DNA of 64,000 bases from Stenotrophomonas sp. 704A1 (GCF_030549525.1 NZ_CP130831.1:1513501-1577500); one strand, 5' to 3'; positions 34,448 to 44,027 are shown, numbered from the stretch's first letter. Notes: generated by a model from the sequence alone, not told the origin. Made by a program: numbers and translations.

Positions 34448-35376
34448 GCGCGGCGGGCCTGAAGCGCTGGCTGCCGGGGCTGCGCGGCACGGTGATCGGC
34501 ATTCCCTACCTGTGGCTGCTGCTGTTCTTCGCGGTGCCGTTCCTGATCGTGCTGATGATCAGCTTCTCGCACAGCCGGGTCGGCTCGCCGCCGTACACCT
34601 GGCTGCTGCAGTACGTGGACGGCGCGTTCTCGCTCAAGCTCAACCTGGAGAACTACCTCGCGCTGTTCCGCGACTCGATCTATGCGCAGGCCTTCCTGAG
34701 CTCGATCAGGATCGCGGCCATCTCCACCTTCCTCACCCTGCTGATCGGCTACCCGATGGCCTATGCCATCGCCCGCCTGTCGCCGGCCGCGCGCAACGTG
34801 GCGATGATGCTGGTGGTGCTGCCGTCGTGGACCTCGTTCCTGATCCGTGTGTATGCGTGGAAGGCGATCCTGGACCGCAACGGCCTGCTCGACCAGTTCC
34901 TGCAGTTCACCGGCCTGCAATCGCTGATGACCCGCATGGGGCTGCCCAGGCTGCAGCTGATCGACACCCCGACCGCCGCCTACATCGGCATCGTCTACTG
35001 CTACCTGCCGTTCATGGTGCTGCCGCTGTATGCCAACCTGGTCAAGCACGATCATCGCCTGCTGGAGGCCGCGTACGATCTCGGCGCCAAACCCTGGCAG
35101 GCCTTCCTGCGCATCACCCTGCCGCTGTCGAAGGCCGGCATCATCGCCGGCTGCATGCTGGTGATGATCCCGGCGATCGGCGAATTCGTGATTCCGGAAA
35201 TGCTGGGTGGCTCGGAAACGCTGATGGTCGGCCGCCAGCTGTGGAATGAATTCTTCAACAACCGCAACTGGCCCGGTGCCTCGGCGATGGCGGTGGCGAT
35301 GATCCTGTTGCTGCTGGTACCGATCCTGCTGTTCAACCGATCCCAGCAGCGCCTGCTGGAAGGGAAGCAGGCATGA
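34444..35376 (+). CDS. potH: Polyamine ABC transporter permease (PotH-like)
   Basis: A 310-residue inner-membrane permease with six helices. Starts with a cytoplasmic tail and a first helix (GIPYLWLLLFFAVPFLIVLM). The EAA coupling loop LLEAAYDLGAKPWQAFLRIT contacts the ATPase. FVIPEMLGGSETLMVGRQLW is characteristic of PotH. ATGA overlaps on both sides show a single translational unit with potG and potI. Confidence 0.95.
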   Translation: MSAAGLKRWLPGLRGTVIGIPYLWLLLFFAVPFLIVLMISFSHSRVGSPPYTWLLQYVDGAFSLKLNLENYLALFRDSIYAQAFLSSIRIAAISTFLTLLIGYPMAYAIARLSPAARNVAMMLVVLPSWTSFLIRVYAWKAILDRNGLLDQFLQFTGLQSLMTRMGLPRLQLIDTPTAAYIGIVYCYLPFMVLPLYANLVKHDHRLLEAAYDLGAKPWQAFLRITLPLSKAGIIAGCMLVMIPAIGEFVIPEMLGGSETLMVGRQLWNEFFNNRNWPGASAMAVAMILLLLVPILLFNRSQQRLLEGKQA

Positions 35377-36215
35377 GCCCGCGTACCGCCAAGGGGCTGG
35401 GGCTGGGCGTGCTGCTGCTCGGTTTCGCCTTCCTGTACCTGCCGATCCTGCTGCTGATGTTCTACTCGTTCAACAGCTCGCGGTTGGCGATGGTCTGGGC
35501 CGGGTTCTCCACCCGCGCCTACAGCGATCTGTTCGCCGACCGCGCGCTGATGGATGCGATGTGGACCAGCCTGGTGGTCGCGTTCTGGACCGCCTGCACG
35601 GCCACCGTGCTCGGCACGCTGGCGGCGATGGTGATGACCCGCTTCAAGCGCTTCCGTGGCAAGCCGCTGTTCGGGGCGCTGGTCACCGCACCGCTGGTCA
35701 TGCCCGATGTGATCCTGGGCTTCTCGCTGATGGCGCTGCTTGCATCGATGGGCGCGATTCCCGGTTTCCCGGCGCGCGGACTGGCCACGATCTGGATCGC
35801 CCACGTCACCTTCACCCTGTGCTTCGTCACCGTGGTGGTGTCCTCGCGCCTGCAGGAAATGGACCTGTCCCTGGAAGAGGCGGCAATGGACCTGGGCGCG
35901 AGCCGGCTGACCGTGTTCGGCCGCATCACCCTGCCGATCATCGCGCCGGCGCTGGTGGCCGGCTGGCTGCTGGCCTTCACCCTGTCGCTGGATGACGTGG
36001 TGGTGGCCAGCTTCGTTGCCACGCCCGGTTCGACCACGCTGCCAATGAAGGTGTTCGCCTCGGTGCGCATGGGCATCAGCCCGAAGATCAACGCATTGGC
36101 GACCCTGCTGGTGTCGGCGGTATCCATTGCCGCAGTGATCGGCTGGTACATCAACGCCCGCGCCGAGAAGCGGCGCCAGCGCGACCTGCAGCTGGCGCGG
36201 CAGGACAACGGCTGA
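35373..36215 (+). CDS. potI: Polyamine ABC transporter permease (PotI-like)
   Basis: A 280-residue permease paired with PotH. First helix LGVLLLGFAFLYLPILLLMF, then YSFNSSRLAMVWAGFSTRAY, EAA loop LEEAAMDLGASRLTVFGRIT and SLDDVVVASFVATPGSTTLP, all typical of PotI. The C-terminal tail is basic (ARAEKRRQRDLQLARQ). Last gene of the importer; a GC-rich hairpin follows. Confidence 0.95.
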   Translation: MSPRTAKGLGLGVLLLGFAFLYLPILLLMFYSFNSSRLAMVWAGFSTRAYSDLFADRALMDAMWTSLVVAFWTACTATVLGTLAAMVMTRFKRFRGKPLFGALVTAPLVMPDVILGFSLMALLASMGAIPGFPARGLATIWIAHVTFTLCFVTVVVSSRLQEMDLSLEEAAMDLGASRLTVFGRITLPIIAPALVAGWLLAFTLSLDDVVVASFVATPGSTTLPMKVFASVRMGISPKINALATLLVSAVSIAAVIGWYINARAEKRRQRDLQLARQDNG

Positions 36216-36221
36216 ACCGGC

Positions 36222-36246
36222 GGCCCGCGGTCCTGCATCGCGGGCC
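36222..36246 (+). terminator. GC-rich hairpin after potI
   Basis: GGCCCGCG (36222-36229) pairs with CGCGGGCC (36239-36246). There is no T run, so it is at most a weak or Rho-assisted terminator or a 3'-stabilising hairpin. Confidence 0.4.
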
Positions 36247-36321
36247 ACCCGGCGGGCGCCCGGCAACATCCGGCTCACGGGCACCGGCGCACAATGGGGG
36301 TCTATCGGATGGAGACCCCCA

Positions 36322-37686
36322 ATGACCGTCGAGATCGTCAATCCGGCCACCGGCCTGGTGACCTACCGCCATGAACTGATGAGCAGCGCCGACATCGAGC
36401 AGCGCCTGCAGGCGGCGGCCGAGGCATTCCCGCGCTGGACCGCGTGCTCGCTGCAGGAGCGCGGCGCCATCCTGCGCCAGATCGCCACGCAGCTGCGCGC
36501 GCGGCGCGATGACCTGCAGCAGGCCATGACCAGCGAGATGGGCAAGCTGAAGGCCGAGGCACTGGCCGAGGTCGAGAAGTGCGCGGCGACCTGCGAGTTC
36601 TACGCCGACCACGCGGCCGACTATCTGAAGCCGCAGCTGATCGACACCGAGGCCCAGCGCAGCTACGTGCGCTACGAGCCGATCGGCTGCGTGTTCGCGG
36701 TGATGCCGTGGAATTTCCCGATCTGGCAGGTGTTCCGTTTCCTGGCCCCGGCATTCATGGCCGGCAACGTGGCCGTGCTCAAGCACGCCAGCAACGTGCC
36801 GCAGTGCGCCGACCTGATCCTGGCGGTGTGCCGCGCCGGTGGGCTGCCCGACGGCGTGTTCGATGTGCTGCATATCGACAATGACCAGGCTGCCGAGGTG
36901 CTGCGCGACCACCGGGTGAAGGCGGTGACCCTGACCGGCAGCGAGCGGGCAGGGCGCTCGATCGCCTCCAACGCCGGAAGCCAGTTGAAGAAGTCGGTGA
37001 TGGAGCTGGGCGGCAGCGATGCGTTCGTGGTGCTCGACGATGCCGACCTGGACACGGCTGTCGCCGCAGCGGTGAAGTCACGCTTCGACAACAGTGGCCA
37101 GACCTGCATCGCCGCCAAGCGCTTCATCGTGGTCGAAGCGGTGGCCGATGCGTTCACCCGCGCGTTCGTCGATGCGGCCGCCGAACGCCAGTATGGCGAT
37201 CCGAACGCGCGCGGCACCACGCTGGCTCCGATGGCGCGGGCCGATCTGCGCGATGAACTGCACAAGCAGGTGCAGGCCAGCGTCGACAAGGGTGCCCGGG
37301 TGCTGCTTGGCGGCGAGCCGGTTGCCGGCACGCACGCGGGGTATCCGGCCACCGTGCTGGACCAGGTGGCGCCGGGCATGCCGGCCTACGACGAGGAGCT
37401 GTTCGGACCGGTGGCGGCGGTGATCCGGGTCAGGGACGAGGACGAGGCGCTGCGCGTGGCCAACGACAGCCGCTTCGGCCTCGGCGGCAGCGTGTGGACG
37501 CGCGACCCGGTGCGGGGCGAACGCTTCGCCCAGCGCATGGAATGCGGTGCGGCCTTCGTCAATGCCATCGTCAAGAGCGATGCGCGGCTCCCGTTCGGCG
37601 GCAGCAAGGCGTCAGGGTTTGGCCGCGAGCTGGCCGACCACGGCATCCATGAGTTCATGAACATCAAGACCGTCTACGTGGCCTGA
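36322..37686 (+). CDS. sad: NAD-dependent succinate-semialdehyde dehydrogenase (Sad/YneI-like)
   Basis: A 454-residue aldehyde dehydrogenase. VMPWNFPIWQVFRFLAPAFM, TLTGSERAGRSIASNAGSQL, catalytic Glu228 (VMELGGSD) and Cys262 (NSGQTCIAAKRF), and the C-terminal SKASGFGRELADHGIHEFMN follow E. coli Sad closely in arrangement and wording. It would oxidise succinate semialdehyde, the product of GABA transamination, to succinate. It follows potI by about 106 bases with a hairpin between, so may have its own promoter. Confidence 0.88.
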   Translation: MTVEIVNPATGLVTYRHELMSSADIEQRLQAAAEAFPRWTACSLQERGAILRQIATQLRARRDDLQQAMTSEMGKLKAEALAEVEKCAATCEFYADHAADYLKPQLIDTEAQRSYVRYEPIGCVFAVMPWNFPIWQVFRFLAPAFMAGNVAVLKHASNVPQCADLILAVCRAGGLPDGVFDVLHIDNDQAAEVLRDHRVKAVTLTGSERAGRSIASNAGSQLKKSVMELGGSDAFVVLDDADLDTAVAAAVKSRFDNSGQTCIAAKRFIVVEAVADAFTRAFVDAAAERQYGDPNARGTTLAPMARADLRDELHKQVQASVDKGARVLLGGEPVAGTHAGYPATVLDQVAPGMPAYDEELFGPVAAVIRVRDEDEALRVANDSRFGLGGSVWTRDPVRGERFAQRMECGAAFVNAIVKSDARLPFGGSKASGFGRELADHGIHEFMNIKTVYVA

Positions 37687-37699
37687 TCCACCAGCCTCT

Positions 37700-37720
37700 G
37701 TAGAGTCGCCATGCTCGGCT
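37700..37720 (+). repeat. Degenerate SMAG palindrome
   Basis: GTAGAGTCGCCATGCTCGGC, missing part of the left stem, between the convergent sad and corA genes. Confidence 0.5.
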
Positions 37721-37767
37721 GGTGCAGCCCGCATCCGTCGAGCAGGGCGCGACGCTGCAGGAACGCG

Positions 37768-38790
37768 CTACAACCACTTCGCGCGCTTGAACAGCCGGTA
37801 CAGCCCCACGCACACCCCACCCACGCCGACGATCATCAGCGGGTAGGCCCAGGGCTCGCTCAGTTCGGGCATGTGGCTGAAGTTCATGCCATACCAGCTG
37901 GTGATCAGAGTCGGCGCCGCCAGCAGCGCGGCCCAGGCGCCGAGACGCTTGACCGTCTCGCCCTGTGCCAGGGTCACCAGCGAAAGGTTCACGCTCAGCG
38001 CAGTGCCGAGCATCTCGCGCAGGGTGTCGATCACATCGCTGATGCGCACGGCGTGGTCGTGCACGTCGCGCACATACAGCTTGACCTCGTCCGGGATCAG
38101 ATCGCCCTGGTAGCGCCGGATCTGCGCCAGTACGTCCTGCAGCGGCGCCACCGCCATGCGCATCTTGTTCAGTTCGCGCTTGAGTTCGTACAGCCGCACC
38201 ACCGTGCTGCGTTTGTAGGTGTCGGCGAAGATGTCCTTTTCCAGCAGATCCAGCGTGTCGCGGAAGCGGTGCACGATCGGCAGGTAGTTGTCGACCACGA
38301 AGTCGGTCACCGCGTACAGGCAGTACGACGGGCCCATCTTCAGCAGCTGCGGCTCGCGCTCGACCCGGGCACGCACCGGCGCGTACGACAGCGAAGCGCC
38401 GTGGCGCACCGTCACAAGGAAGCGCGGGCCGAGGAAGGCATGGGTTTCACCGTACTGGATGCGCTCGTCGACCATCTGCGCGGTGGTCACCACCACGAAC
38501 AGCGAATTGCCGTAGGTCTCGACCTTGGGCCGCTGGTGCGCGTTGCGCGCATCCTCGATGGCGAGGTCGTGCAGGCAGAATTCCTCCTGCAGTTTCAGCA
38601 GGACATCGTCGTTGGGGTCGTACAGGCCGACCCAGACGAAGCCGTTGCCACTGGCGATGACATCGCTGATGGCGTCCAGGCTGATGTCGTGGCGTTTGCC
38701 GTCGTCATCGTAGTGGACGCAGTTGATGACGCAGGTCGGGTTGGCCGAGGCCGGGGTGGAAGCGGAGGCGGGCAATGACATGCCCGCCAT
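37768..38790 (-). CDS. corA: CorA-family magnesium/divalent-metal channel
   Basis: A 340-residue CorA protein: an N-terminal cytosolic alpha/beta domain, a long stalk helix (LYELKRELNKMRMAVAPLQD), then two C-terminal membrane helices with the selectivity motif YGMNF near residue 300 at the end of the first. The final helix is followed by a short basic tail (LFKRAKWL). Start at 38790 or 38781 (both ATG). A six-base gap separates it from the DUF4105 gene, so it is the last member of the corC/DUF4105/corA run. Confidence 0.93.
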   Translation of the reverse strand: MAGMSLPASASTPASANPTCVINCVHYDDDGKRHDISLDAISDVIASGNGFVWVGLYDPNDDVLLKLQEEFCLHDLAIEDARNAHQRPKVETYGNSLFVVVTTAQMVDERIQYGETHAFLGPRFLVTVRHGASLSYAPVRARVEREPQLLKMGPSYCLYAVTDFVVDNYLPIVHRFRDTLDLLEKDIFADTYKRSTVVRLYELKRELNKMRMAVAPLQDVLAQIRRYQGDLIPDEVKLYVRDVHDHAVRISDVIDTLREMLGTALSVNLSLVTLAQGETVKRLGAWAALLAAPTLITSWYGMNFSHMPELSEPWAYPLMIVGVGGVCVGLYRLFKRAKWL

Positions 38791-38796
38791 CGTGCG

Positions 38797-40038
38797 TCAG
38801 TGCCGTGTTTCGGACAAGTGAGGACGACGCCCGAGCACCCAGGCCAGCGCAAGGTGGACCGGCAGCAGCAGCACGATCCACTGCACGTTGTACTGTGCCT
38901 GCAGGCTCAGCCAGTGCAGTACCAGCGCGGCCACCGCCTGTACCGCCAGCAGCCACAGCACGACCCTGAACATGCGCCCAGGCACGCGCCGGCGCAGCAG
39001 CGCGATCGCGCCGGGCAGCAGCAGCACCGCCAGCGGCGACAGCAGCAGCAGGTTGCGGTTGGCCCAGGCGGCGTAGTGGGTGCTGAAGCCCCACAGGAAC
39101 ACCAGCAGGCCGCCGGCGATGGCACACAGCAGCCACAGCGGCAGTGCCAGCCCGGCCAGCAGGCGTGGCCGGCTGCGCAGTGCCAGTACACCCGCGGCGA
39201 TCACCAGGCCGCACAGCAGCCACGGCCACCAGCGGCGCGCGAACTCCCGGGGTTCGGGATCGATGCGGTGCGGCAGCAGTTCCTGCTCGGACTGCACCAG
39301 CGGCCGGCCGTCACTGTTGCGCGCCTGGCGCAGGGCATCGGCCAGCCGCATCGGCACGAACGCTTCCTGCCAGCGCGACAGTGGCTGGTCGGCGAAGGGG
39401 CCCAGGCCGATATCGAAGCCCAGCCACATCCACGGCGCCGGCGAGGCCAGTCGCACCGATTCACTGCGGTAGGTGTTGCCGCGCGAGCGCCCGGACAGCT
39501 GCGACTGCAGGCTGCCGCCCAGTGCCTTGTCCAGCGTGTCACGCACCATCGTCGCGCAGTTGGCGGTGTAGTAGTCGTAGTGGTAGCGGGCGTTCTCCGG
39601 CTTGGCGCGCTCTGCCAGGTCGGCGGCCAGCGCACGTGCCTGCTCCGGGCGCAGGTCCAGCCACTGCACGCTGGCGCCGCGGCCGGTTTCGTCGTAGTAC
39701 GACAGGTCCTGCTGCAGCGGCAGCGCCACCAGGTAATACATCATGTCGCCGCGCACGAAGCGGCCGATGAAATCCTGTTCGGACGGATCGAAGTAGCCGA
39801 AGTTGTACGAGATCGCTTCGCCGCTGACCGGGTCGAGCACCACGATGGCATCGTGGCCGAAGCGCTCGAAGAACACCGTGCCCGGCTGCATCGTCACCAC
39901 CCCGACCCGCGGCGCCGGCGCCGCGGCCGCAGCGCTCGGCACCGCTGCGACGGGCTGCGCGGACGCGGCCAGCGGCAGGGCTGCGGCCAGCACGCACAGG
40001 ACCAGCCACAGGCTGAGGATCAGGCCGCGGCGCTTCAA
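38797..40038 (-). CDS. DUF4105 family membrane protein
   Basis: A 413-residue protein with signal sequence (LILSLWLVLCVLAAALPLAA), a periplasmic DUF4105 domain (TVFFERFGHDAIVVLDPVSG; ISYNFGYFDP; YHYDYYTANCATMVRDTLDK, where Cys and the upstream His resemble an NlpC-like Cys-His pair) and five C-terminal membrane helices. The domain is probably a permuted papain-like fold; no function is established. Overlaps corC by ATGA, suggesting a shared role at the envelope. Confidence 0.88.
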   Translation of the reverse strand: MKRRGLILSLWLVLCVLAAALPLAASAQPVAAVPSAAAAAPAPRVGVVTMQPGTVFFERFGHDAIVVLDPVSGEAISYNFGYFDPSEQDFIGRFVRGDMMYYLVALPLQQDLSYYDETGRGASVQWLDLRPEQARALAADLAERAKPENARYHYDYYTANCATMVRDTLDKALGGSLQSQLSGRSRGNTYRSESVRLASPAPWMWLGFDIGLGPFADQPLSRWQEAFVPMRLADALRQARNSDGRPLVQSEQELLPHRIDPEPREFARRWWPWLLCGLVIAAGVLALRSRPRLLAGLALPLWLLCAIAGGLLVFLWGFSTHYAAWANRNLLLLSPLAVLLLPGAIALLRRRVPGRMFRVVLWLLAVQAVAALVLHWLSLQAQYNVQWIVLLLPVHLALAWVLGRRPHLSETRH

Positions 40039-40916
40039 GCGTCGTCCTGCGCGTCCGGTGCCAGCACCGTCACATGGAAGGCCTGGACCCGGCGCGCATC
40101 GGCGCGGGCCACGCGGAACATGAAGCGGTCCAGCGCCAGCTCATCGCCGACTTCCGGCAGATGGCCCACCGCTTCGGTGACCAGGCCGCCGATGGTGTCG
40201 TAGTCCTCATCGGAGAAGCTGGCGCCGAAACGCTCATTGAAATCGCCGATCGGGGTCAGCGCGTCGACCACGTACTGGCCGTCGGCCTGGATCGCGATCT
40301 GTGCCGAGGGATCCTCGGCCTCGTCGTGCTCGTCGTCGATCTCGCCGACGATCTGCTCCAGCACGTCCTCGATGGTGACCAGGCCGGCGACGCCGCCGTA
40401 CTCATCGACCACGATCGCCATGTGGTTGCGCGACAGCCGGAACTCCTTCAGCAGCACGTTGAGCTTCTTGGCTTCGGGGATCAGCACCGCCGGGCGCAGC
40501 AGCTCGCGCACGTTGCCGGGCCCGTTGTCGGCGACCACGCCGCGCAGCAGGTCCTTGGCCAGCAGTACGCCAAGGATGTCGTCCTTGTTCTCGCCGTGCA
40601 CCGGGAAGCGCGAGTGGCCGGATTCGACCACCTGCCTCATCAGCTCCAGGAAGGGCGCTTCGACCGGCAGCGAGACCATCTGCGAGCGCGAGATCATCAC
40701 GTCGCCCACGGTCAGCTCGGCCACTGAAATGGCGCCTTCCATCATCTTCAGGGTATCGGCGGCGATCAGCCCTTCTTCCTGCGCGGTGTGCAGGACCGCA
40801 ACCAGCTCGTCGCGGGTGTGGGGTTCGCCGGAGAACGCGGACGTCAGGCGTTCAAGCCAGCCGCGCTTCTTTTCACTGTGCTCCGCTGGGGAGCTACTAC
40901 TGTCGTCTTCTGACAT
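40035..40916 (-). CDS. corC: CBS-domain protein CorC (YbeX)
   Basis: A 293-residue cytosolic protein with two CBS domains (TVGDVMISRSQMVSLPVEAP and a second around NHMAIVVDEYGGVAGLVTIE) and a C-terminal CorC_HlyC domain (YDTIGGLVTEAVGHLPEVGD). Implicated in magnesium/cobalt efflux and in ribosome-related functions through its link with ybeY, which lies 1.3 kb upstream here. Ser-rich acidic N-terminus. Coupled to the DUF4105 gene, with corA further down. Confidence 0.94.
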   Translation of the reverse strand: MSEDDSSSSPAEHSEKKRGWLERLTSAFSGEPHTRDELVAVLHTAQEEGLIAADTLKMMEGAISVAELTVGDVMISRSQMVSLPVEAPFLELMRQVVESGHSRFPVHGENKDDILGVLLAKDLLRGVVADNGPGNVRELLRPAVLIPEAKKLNVLLKEFRLSRNHMAIVVDEYGGVAGLVTIEDVLEQIVGEIDDEHDEAEDPSAQIAIQADGQYVVDALTPIGDFNERFGASFSDEDYDTIGGLVTEAVGHLPEVGDELALDRFMFRVARADARRVQAFHVTVLAPDAQDDA

Positions 40917-40980
40917 CTCTGGAAAAAAGGCACCCGGCAGGCCGGGCGATGGCCCAAGTCTAGCAGGATGTGCGGGCCTG

Positions 40981-41538
40981 TCAGTGACTGCCGGTGGCCG
41001 GGGCGGGGGCGGCCGGGGCCGCCTCCTCCTCCTCGGGCAGGTCCAGGCTGTAGGTGCAGCCGGCCAGGGTCTTGCCGGGGTGGGAGGCCACGGTGGAGAC
41101 GCTGAGGATGATCGACTCGATCTGGGCCTCGCCGCTGGTCGGGTCGGTCACGTCGCGGCTGACCAGCTCGCGGCCGGCCATGAACTTGCCGTCCTGGTCA
41201 TAGCCGGTTTCCAGCGCCAGCCGCTTGGCCAGCGGGCGTGGATCGGCCTGGTCCAGCACCGCCATGACGCTGGCCCCGGCCACCGCCACGCGGTCGGTCT
41301 GCTGGCCGAATACGGTCACCGGGCTTGCCAGCCGATACTCGCTCATGAACTGGTTGGACTGCGGCAGCGGCTGCAGGCCGTTGGCCACGGCCTTCAGCGG
41401 GTCGGCCAGCAGTGGCGCCAGTGCAGCATGCTCGGCCACGCCCTGGCGGCATTCGATCAGCGCGGGCAGGTCCAGCGGCGCGGCGGAGACAGCCGGCGCA
41501 GCGGCCAGCAGCACGGGCAGGAAACGCAGCAGTGACAT
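40981..41538 (-). CDS. Hypothetical secreted protein
   Basis: A 185-residue protein with signal peptide (LLRFLPVLLAAAPAVSA) and two cysteines, one at ALIECRQG and one at TLAGCTYSLD, that could pair. The C-terminus is a Glu/Ala/Pro-rich tail. The region VTVFGQQTDRVAVAGASVMA looks like an all-beta core. I do not recognise a family. It lies between corC and another secreted protein on the same strand. Confidence 0.7.
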   Translation of the reverse strand: MSLLRFLPVLLAAAPAVSAAPLDLPALIECRQGVAEHAALAPLLADPLKAVANGLQPLPQSNQFMSEYRLASPVTVFGQQTDRVAVAGASVMAVLDQADPRPLAKRLALETGYDQDGKFMAGRELVSRDVTDPTSGEAQIESIILSVSTVASHPGKTLAGCTYSLDLPEEEEAAPAAPAPATGSH

Positions 41539-41616
41539 CGCGGCAGGGTCCGATCAGCGGCAGGGAGGCTGTGCATGGTAGCGGCGCCCGCTGCCGCCGG
41601 CGAGCCATCGCCGTGG

Positions 41617-42210
41617 TCAGCGCCGGACGGGCGTCCACTCGAATCTGACCGGAAAACCGAGCCGCGCCTCCAGGTGTCCACCTACCGCCGCGGCGGTGGC
41701 GCGGTTGCCGGCGGTGTCATCGAGCTGCACATACAGTTCGCCGGTCTTCACGTCCAGGCCATGGCCTGTGCTGTCCGGCAGCTGCTCGAGCAGCCAGTCG
41801 CGCTGGGCGCGCATGCGCTGCGTCATCGTGGCTTCGGTCAGCGCTGCGCCGGTGCGGTAGTGCACATGCTGCGGGCCGTCGGCGCCGGCGTGGACTTCAT
41901 CGGCCACCGGTGCGTTGCCGGTCAGCCGCACCACGGTGTGCCAGCCCGGATCATTGTCCACCCAGAGACCTGCCAGCCGCGCCGCGTGCCGGGTTTCCAG
42001 GCGTTCGATCAGCGCCCGTTGCTGGGCGGTGGCGACGATGATGCGGGTGTCCTGCTCGCTGCTGCCGAAAAAAGCGCGCAGCTCGGCGACCTTGGCGCTG
42101 ATGTCGGCCTCACGGTCGCTGACCGGAAACGGTGAGGGCCGCCCAGGATCGGGCATCAGGCCGGCCCCGGACTGCAGCAGCGCTGCAAGCAGAAGTGCGG
42201 GAGGGATCAT
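41617..42210 (-). CDS. Hypothetical secreted protein
   Basis: A 197-residue protein with an N-terminal hydrophobic signal (IPPALLLAALLQSGAGL). It has a helical segment (ISAKVAELRAFFGSSEQDTR; QQRALIERLETRHAARL) and a C-terminal beta-rich part (GLDVKTGELYVQLDDTAGNR), where the wording resembles propeptide domains of alpha-lytic-protease-like enzymes. No protease domain follows. Assignment is tentative. The gene sits between ybeY and the other secreted protein. Confidence 0.65.
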   Translation of the reverse strand: MIPPALLLAALLQSGAGLMPDPGRPSPFPVSDREADISAKVAELRAFFGSSEQDTRIIVATAQQRALIERLETRHAARLAGLWVDNDPGWHTVVRLTGNAPVADEVHAGADGPQHVHYRTGAALTEATMTQRMRAQRDWLLEQLPDSTGHGLDVKTGELYVQLDDTAGNRATAAAVGGHLEARLGFPVRFEWTPVRR

Positions 42211-42261
42211 ACGGTGCTCCGGTTCCGTGAGTGCGGTGCCGGGACAGGGCCCGATGCGGCG

Positions 42262-42747
42262 TCAGCGCTCGCCCGCGTACGGGTCGTCGATGCCGAGCTC
42301 GGCCAGGATCTCGCGCTCGAGCTGCTCCATCGCCTCAGCTTCCTTGTCGTCCTCGTGGTCCCAGCCGAGCAGGTGCAGCACGCCGTGCACGGTCAGGTGC
42401 GCGTAGTGGGCGTTGAGCGCCTTGCCCTGTTCATCGGCCTCGCGGGCCACCACCGGGGCGCAGATCACCAGATCGCCCAGCAGCGGGAACTTGACCCCTT
42501 TGGGCAGGCCTTCGGGCACGTCGGCCGGGAAGCTGAGCACGTTGGTGGCGTAGTCCTTGCCACGGTAATGCCGGTTCAGCGACTGGCCTTCCTTGGCATC
42601 GACCACGCGGATGGCCAGGTCGGCCTCGCGGATGCGGCCCTTCAACGCGGCGGCGACCCACTTGCGGAAACTCACCGCGGCCGGCAGGCCGGTGCGGGGC
42701 AGGGCGTAGCTGACGGCGACATCCAGTCGCACCGGTCCACGGGTCAT
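42262..42747 (-). CDS. ybeY: Endoribonuclease YbeY, rRNA maturation factor
   Basis: A 161-residue metallo-endoribonuclease acting on 16S rRNA 3'-end maturation and ribosome quality control. The zinc site H-x3-H-x5-H is exact: H121, H125 and H131 in [34 protein letters not shown] and TNVLSFP are the other family marks. It overlaps phoH by ATGA, the usual gene pair. Confidence 0.96.
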   Translation of the reverse strand: MTRGPVRLDVAVSYALPRTGLPAAVSFRKWVAAALKGRIREADLAIRVVDAKEGQSLNRHYRGKDYATNVLSFPADVPEGLPKGVKFPLLGDLVICAPVVAREADEQGKALNAHYAHLTVHGVLHLLGWDHEDDKEAEAMEQLEREILAELGIDDPYAGER

Positions 42748-43730
42748 GGTGTTGCTCCAGGCTGGATCTGATGCAGGTCGCGGCGATCGTACGCGCTGAC
42801 GATGCGCGCCACCAGCGGATGACGGACCACGTCGCGGGCTTCGAAGAAGGTGAAGCTGACCCCTTCCACATCGCGCAGGACGTCGATGGCATCGCGCAGG
42901 CCGGACTTCACGTGCTTGGGCAGATCGGTCTGGGTCAGGTCGCCGGTCACCACCGCAGTGGAGCCGAAGCCGAGGCGGGTCAGGAACATCTTCATCTGTT
43001 CGATGGTGGTGTTCTGGGCCTCGTCCAGGATCACGAAGGCATCGTTGAGGGTGCGCCCGCGCATGTAGGCCAGCGGTGCGATCTCGATGACATTGCGTTC
43101 CAGCAGCTTGACCACCTTTTCCACGCCCATCATTTCATACAGGGCGTCGTACAGCGGGCGCAGATACGGGTCGACCTTCTGGCTCAGGTCGCCGGGCAGG
43201 AAGCCCAGCTTCTCGCCGGCCTCGACCGCCGGGCGCACCAGGATCAGCCGCTGCACGCGCGATTCGTTCAGCGCTTCCACCGCGCTGGCCACGGCCAGGA
43301 ACGTCTTGCCGGTGCCGGCCGGGCCGATGCCGAAGTTGATGTCGTGGGTGGCGATCTGGTGCAGGTAGCGGCCCTGGTTGGCACCGCGGCCGCGCACGGT
43401 GCCGCGCTTGACCTTGATCGCAACGTCCTGCGCTTCGTAGGAGCGCTCGGCGATCTGTTCCACGTTGGCCTGCGCCAGGCGCACATGGATGGCATGGTTG
43501 TCGAAGAGGGTCTCCGCCGCTTCCGCGTACAGCGCCTCGATCAGCTTCTGCGTTTCGGCGCTGGCTTCCTGCGGACCGGTGACCCGGAACACGAAGCCAC
43601 GGTTGGCGATCTCCACACCGAGCTTCAACTCGATCTGGCGAAGGTGGCCATCGAAGGGGCCGCACAGGTTGGCCAGTCGCGCATTGTCTTCCGGCGACAG
43701 GGTGAAGTCTCGATGATCGATGTTTTTCAT
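42744..43730 (-). CDS. phoH: PhoH-family ATPase (YbeZ)
   Basis: A 328-residue ATPase. The Walker A motif is [15 protein letters not shown], Walker [13 protein letters not shown], and [20 protein letters not shown] is conserved. An N-terminal KH-like segment ([15 protein letters not shown]) suggests RNA binding. PhoH/YbeZ works with YbeY in RNA metabolism. ATG at 43730 gives the standard [11 protein letters not shown]; the longer frame reaches into the duplicated noncoding region. In many relatives miaB lies directly upstream; here an exporter operon intervenes. Confidence 0.95.
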   Translation of the reverse strand: MKNIDHRDFTLSPEDNARLANLCGPFDGHLRQIELKLGVEIANRGFVFRVTGPQEASAETQKLIEALYAEAAETLFDNHAIHVRLAQANVEQIAERSYEAQDVAIKVKRGTVRGRGANQGRYLHQIATHDINFGIGPAGTGKTFLAVASAVEALNESRVQRLILVRPAVEAGEKLGFLPGDLSQKVDPYLRPLYDALYEMMGVEKVVKLLERNVIEIAPLAYMRGRTLNDAFVILDEAQNTTIEQMKMFLTRLGFGSTAVVTGDLTQTDLPKHVKSGLRDAIDVLRDVEGVSFTFFEARDVVRHPLVARIVSAYDRRDLHQIQPGATP

Positions 43731-43830
43731 TGCTCGGGGTGGGGCGGACGCCTTCCACCGCAGTGTATTCAGGGAAGACAAGGGTAGCGCGCGCGCAGGG
43801 CGCACGGCCAGCAGACGGTCGATACAGCGT

Positions 43831-43936
43831 TTTCCACACCCGGTGTGGACGGGACTCCCGGAAACCTGTGGATAGACCTTCGCACTGCTTGTGCCACAAG
43901 GCCCATGAGGCCGTGGTGAAAAAACCGTCATGGGCG
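43831..43936. repeat. Duplicated noncoding module, copy A
   Basis: About 106 bases that match copy B in three blocks at an exact 197-base offset: TTTCCACA...GTGGA (43831), AACCTGTGGA (43863) and GTGGTGAAAAAACCGTCA (43913). The start forms an inverted repeat TCCACA...TGTGGA. Lies upstream of phoH, outside any gene. Confidence 0.75.
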
Positions 43937-44027
43937 GCCGTCGCCATGGCGGCACGGGCGGGGCGCTGATCATGATGGACGTGCAGGTTTCGTTGCCGGG
44001 TGAGCAACACCGCCACCTGCTGCCGGA

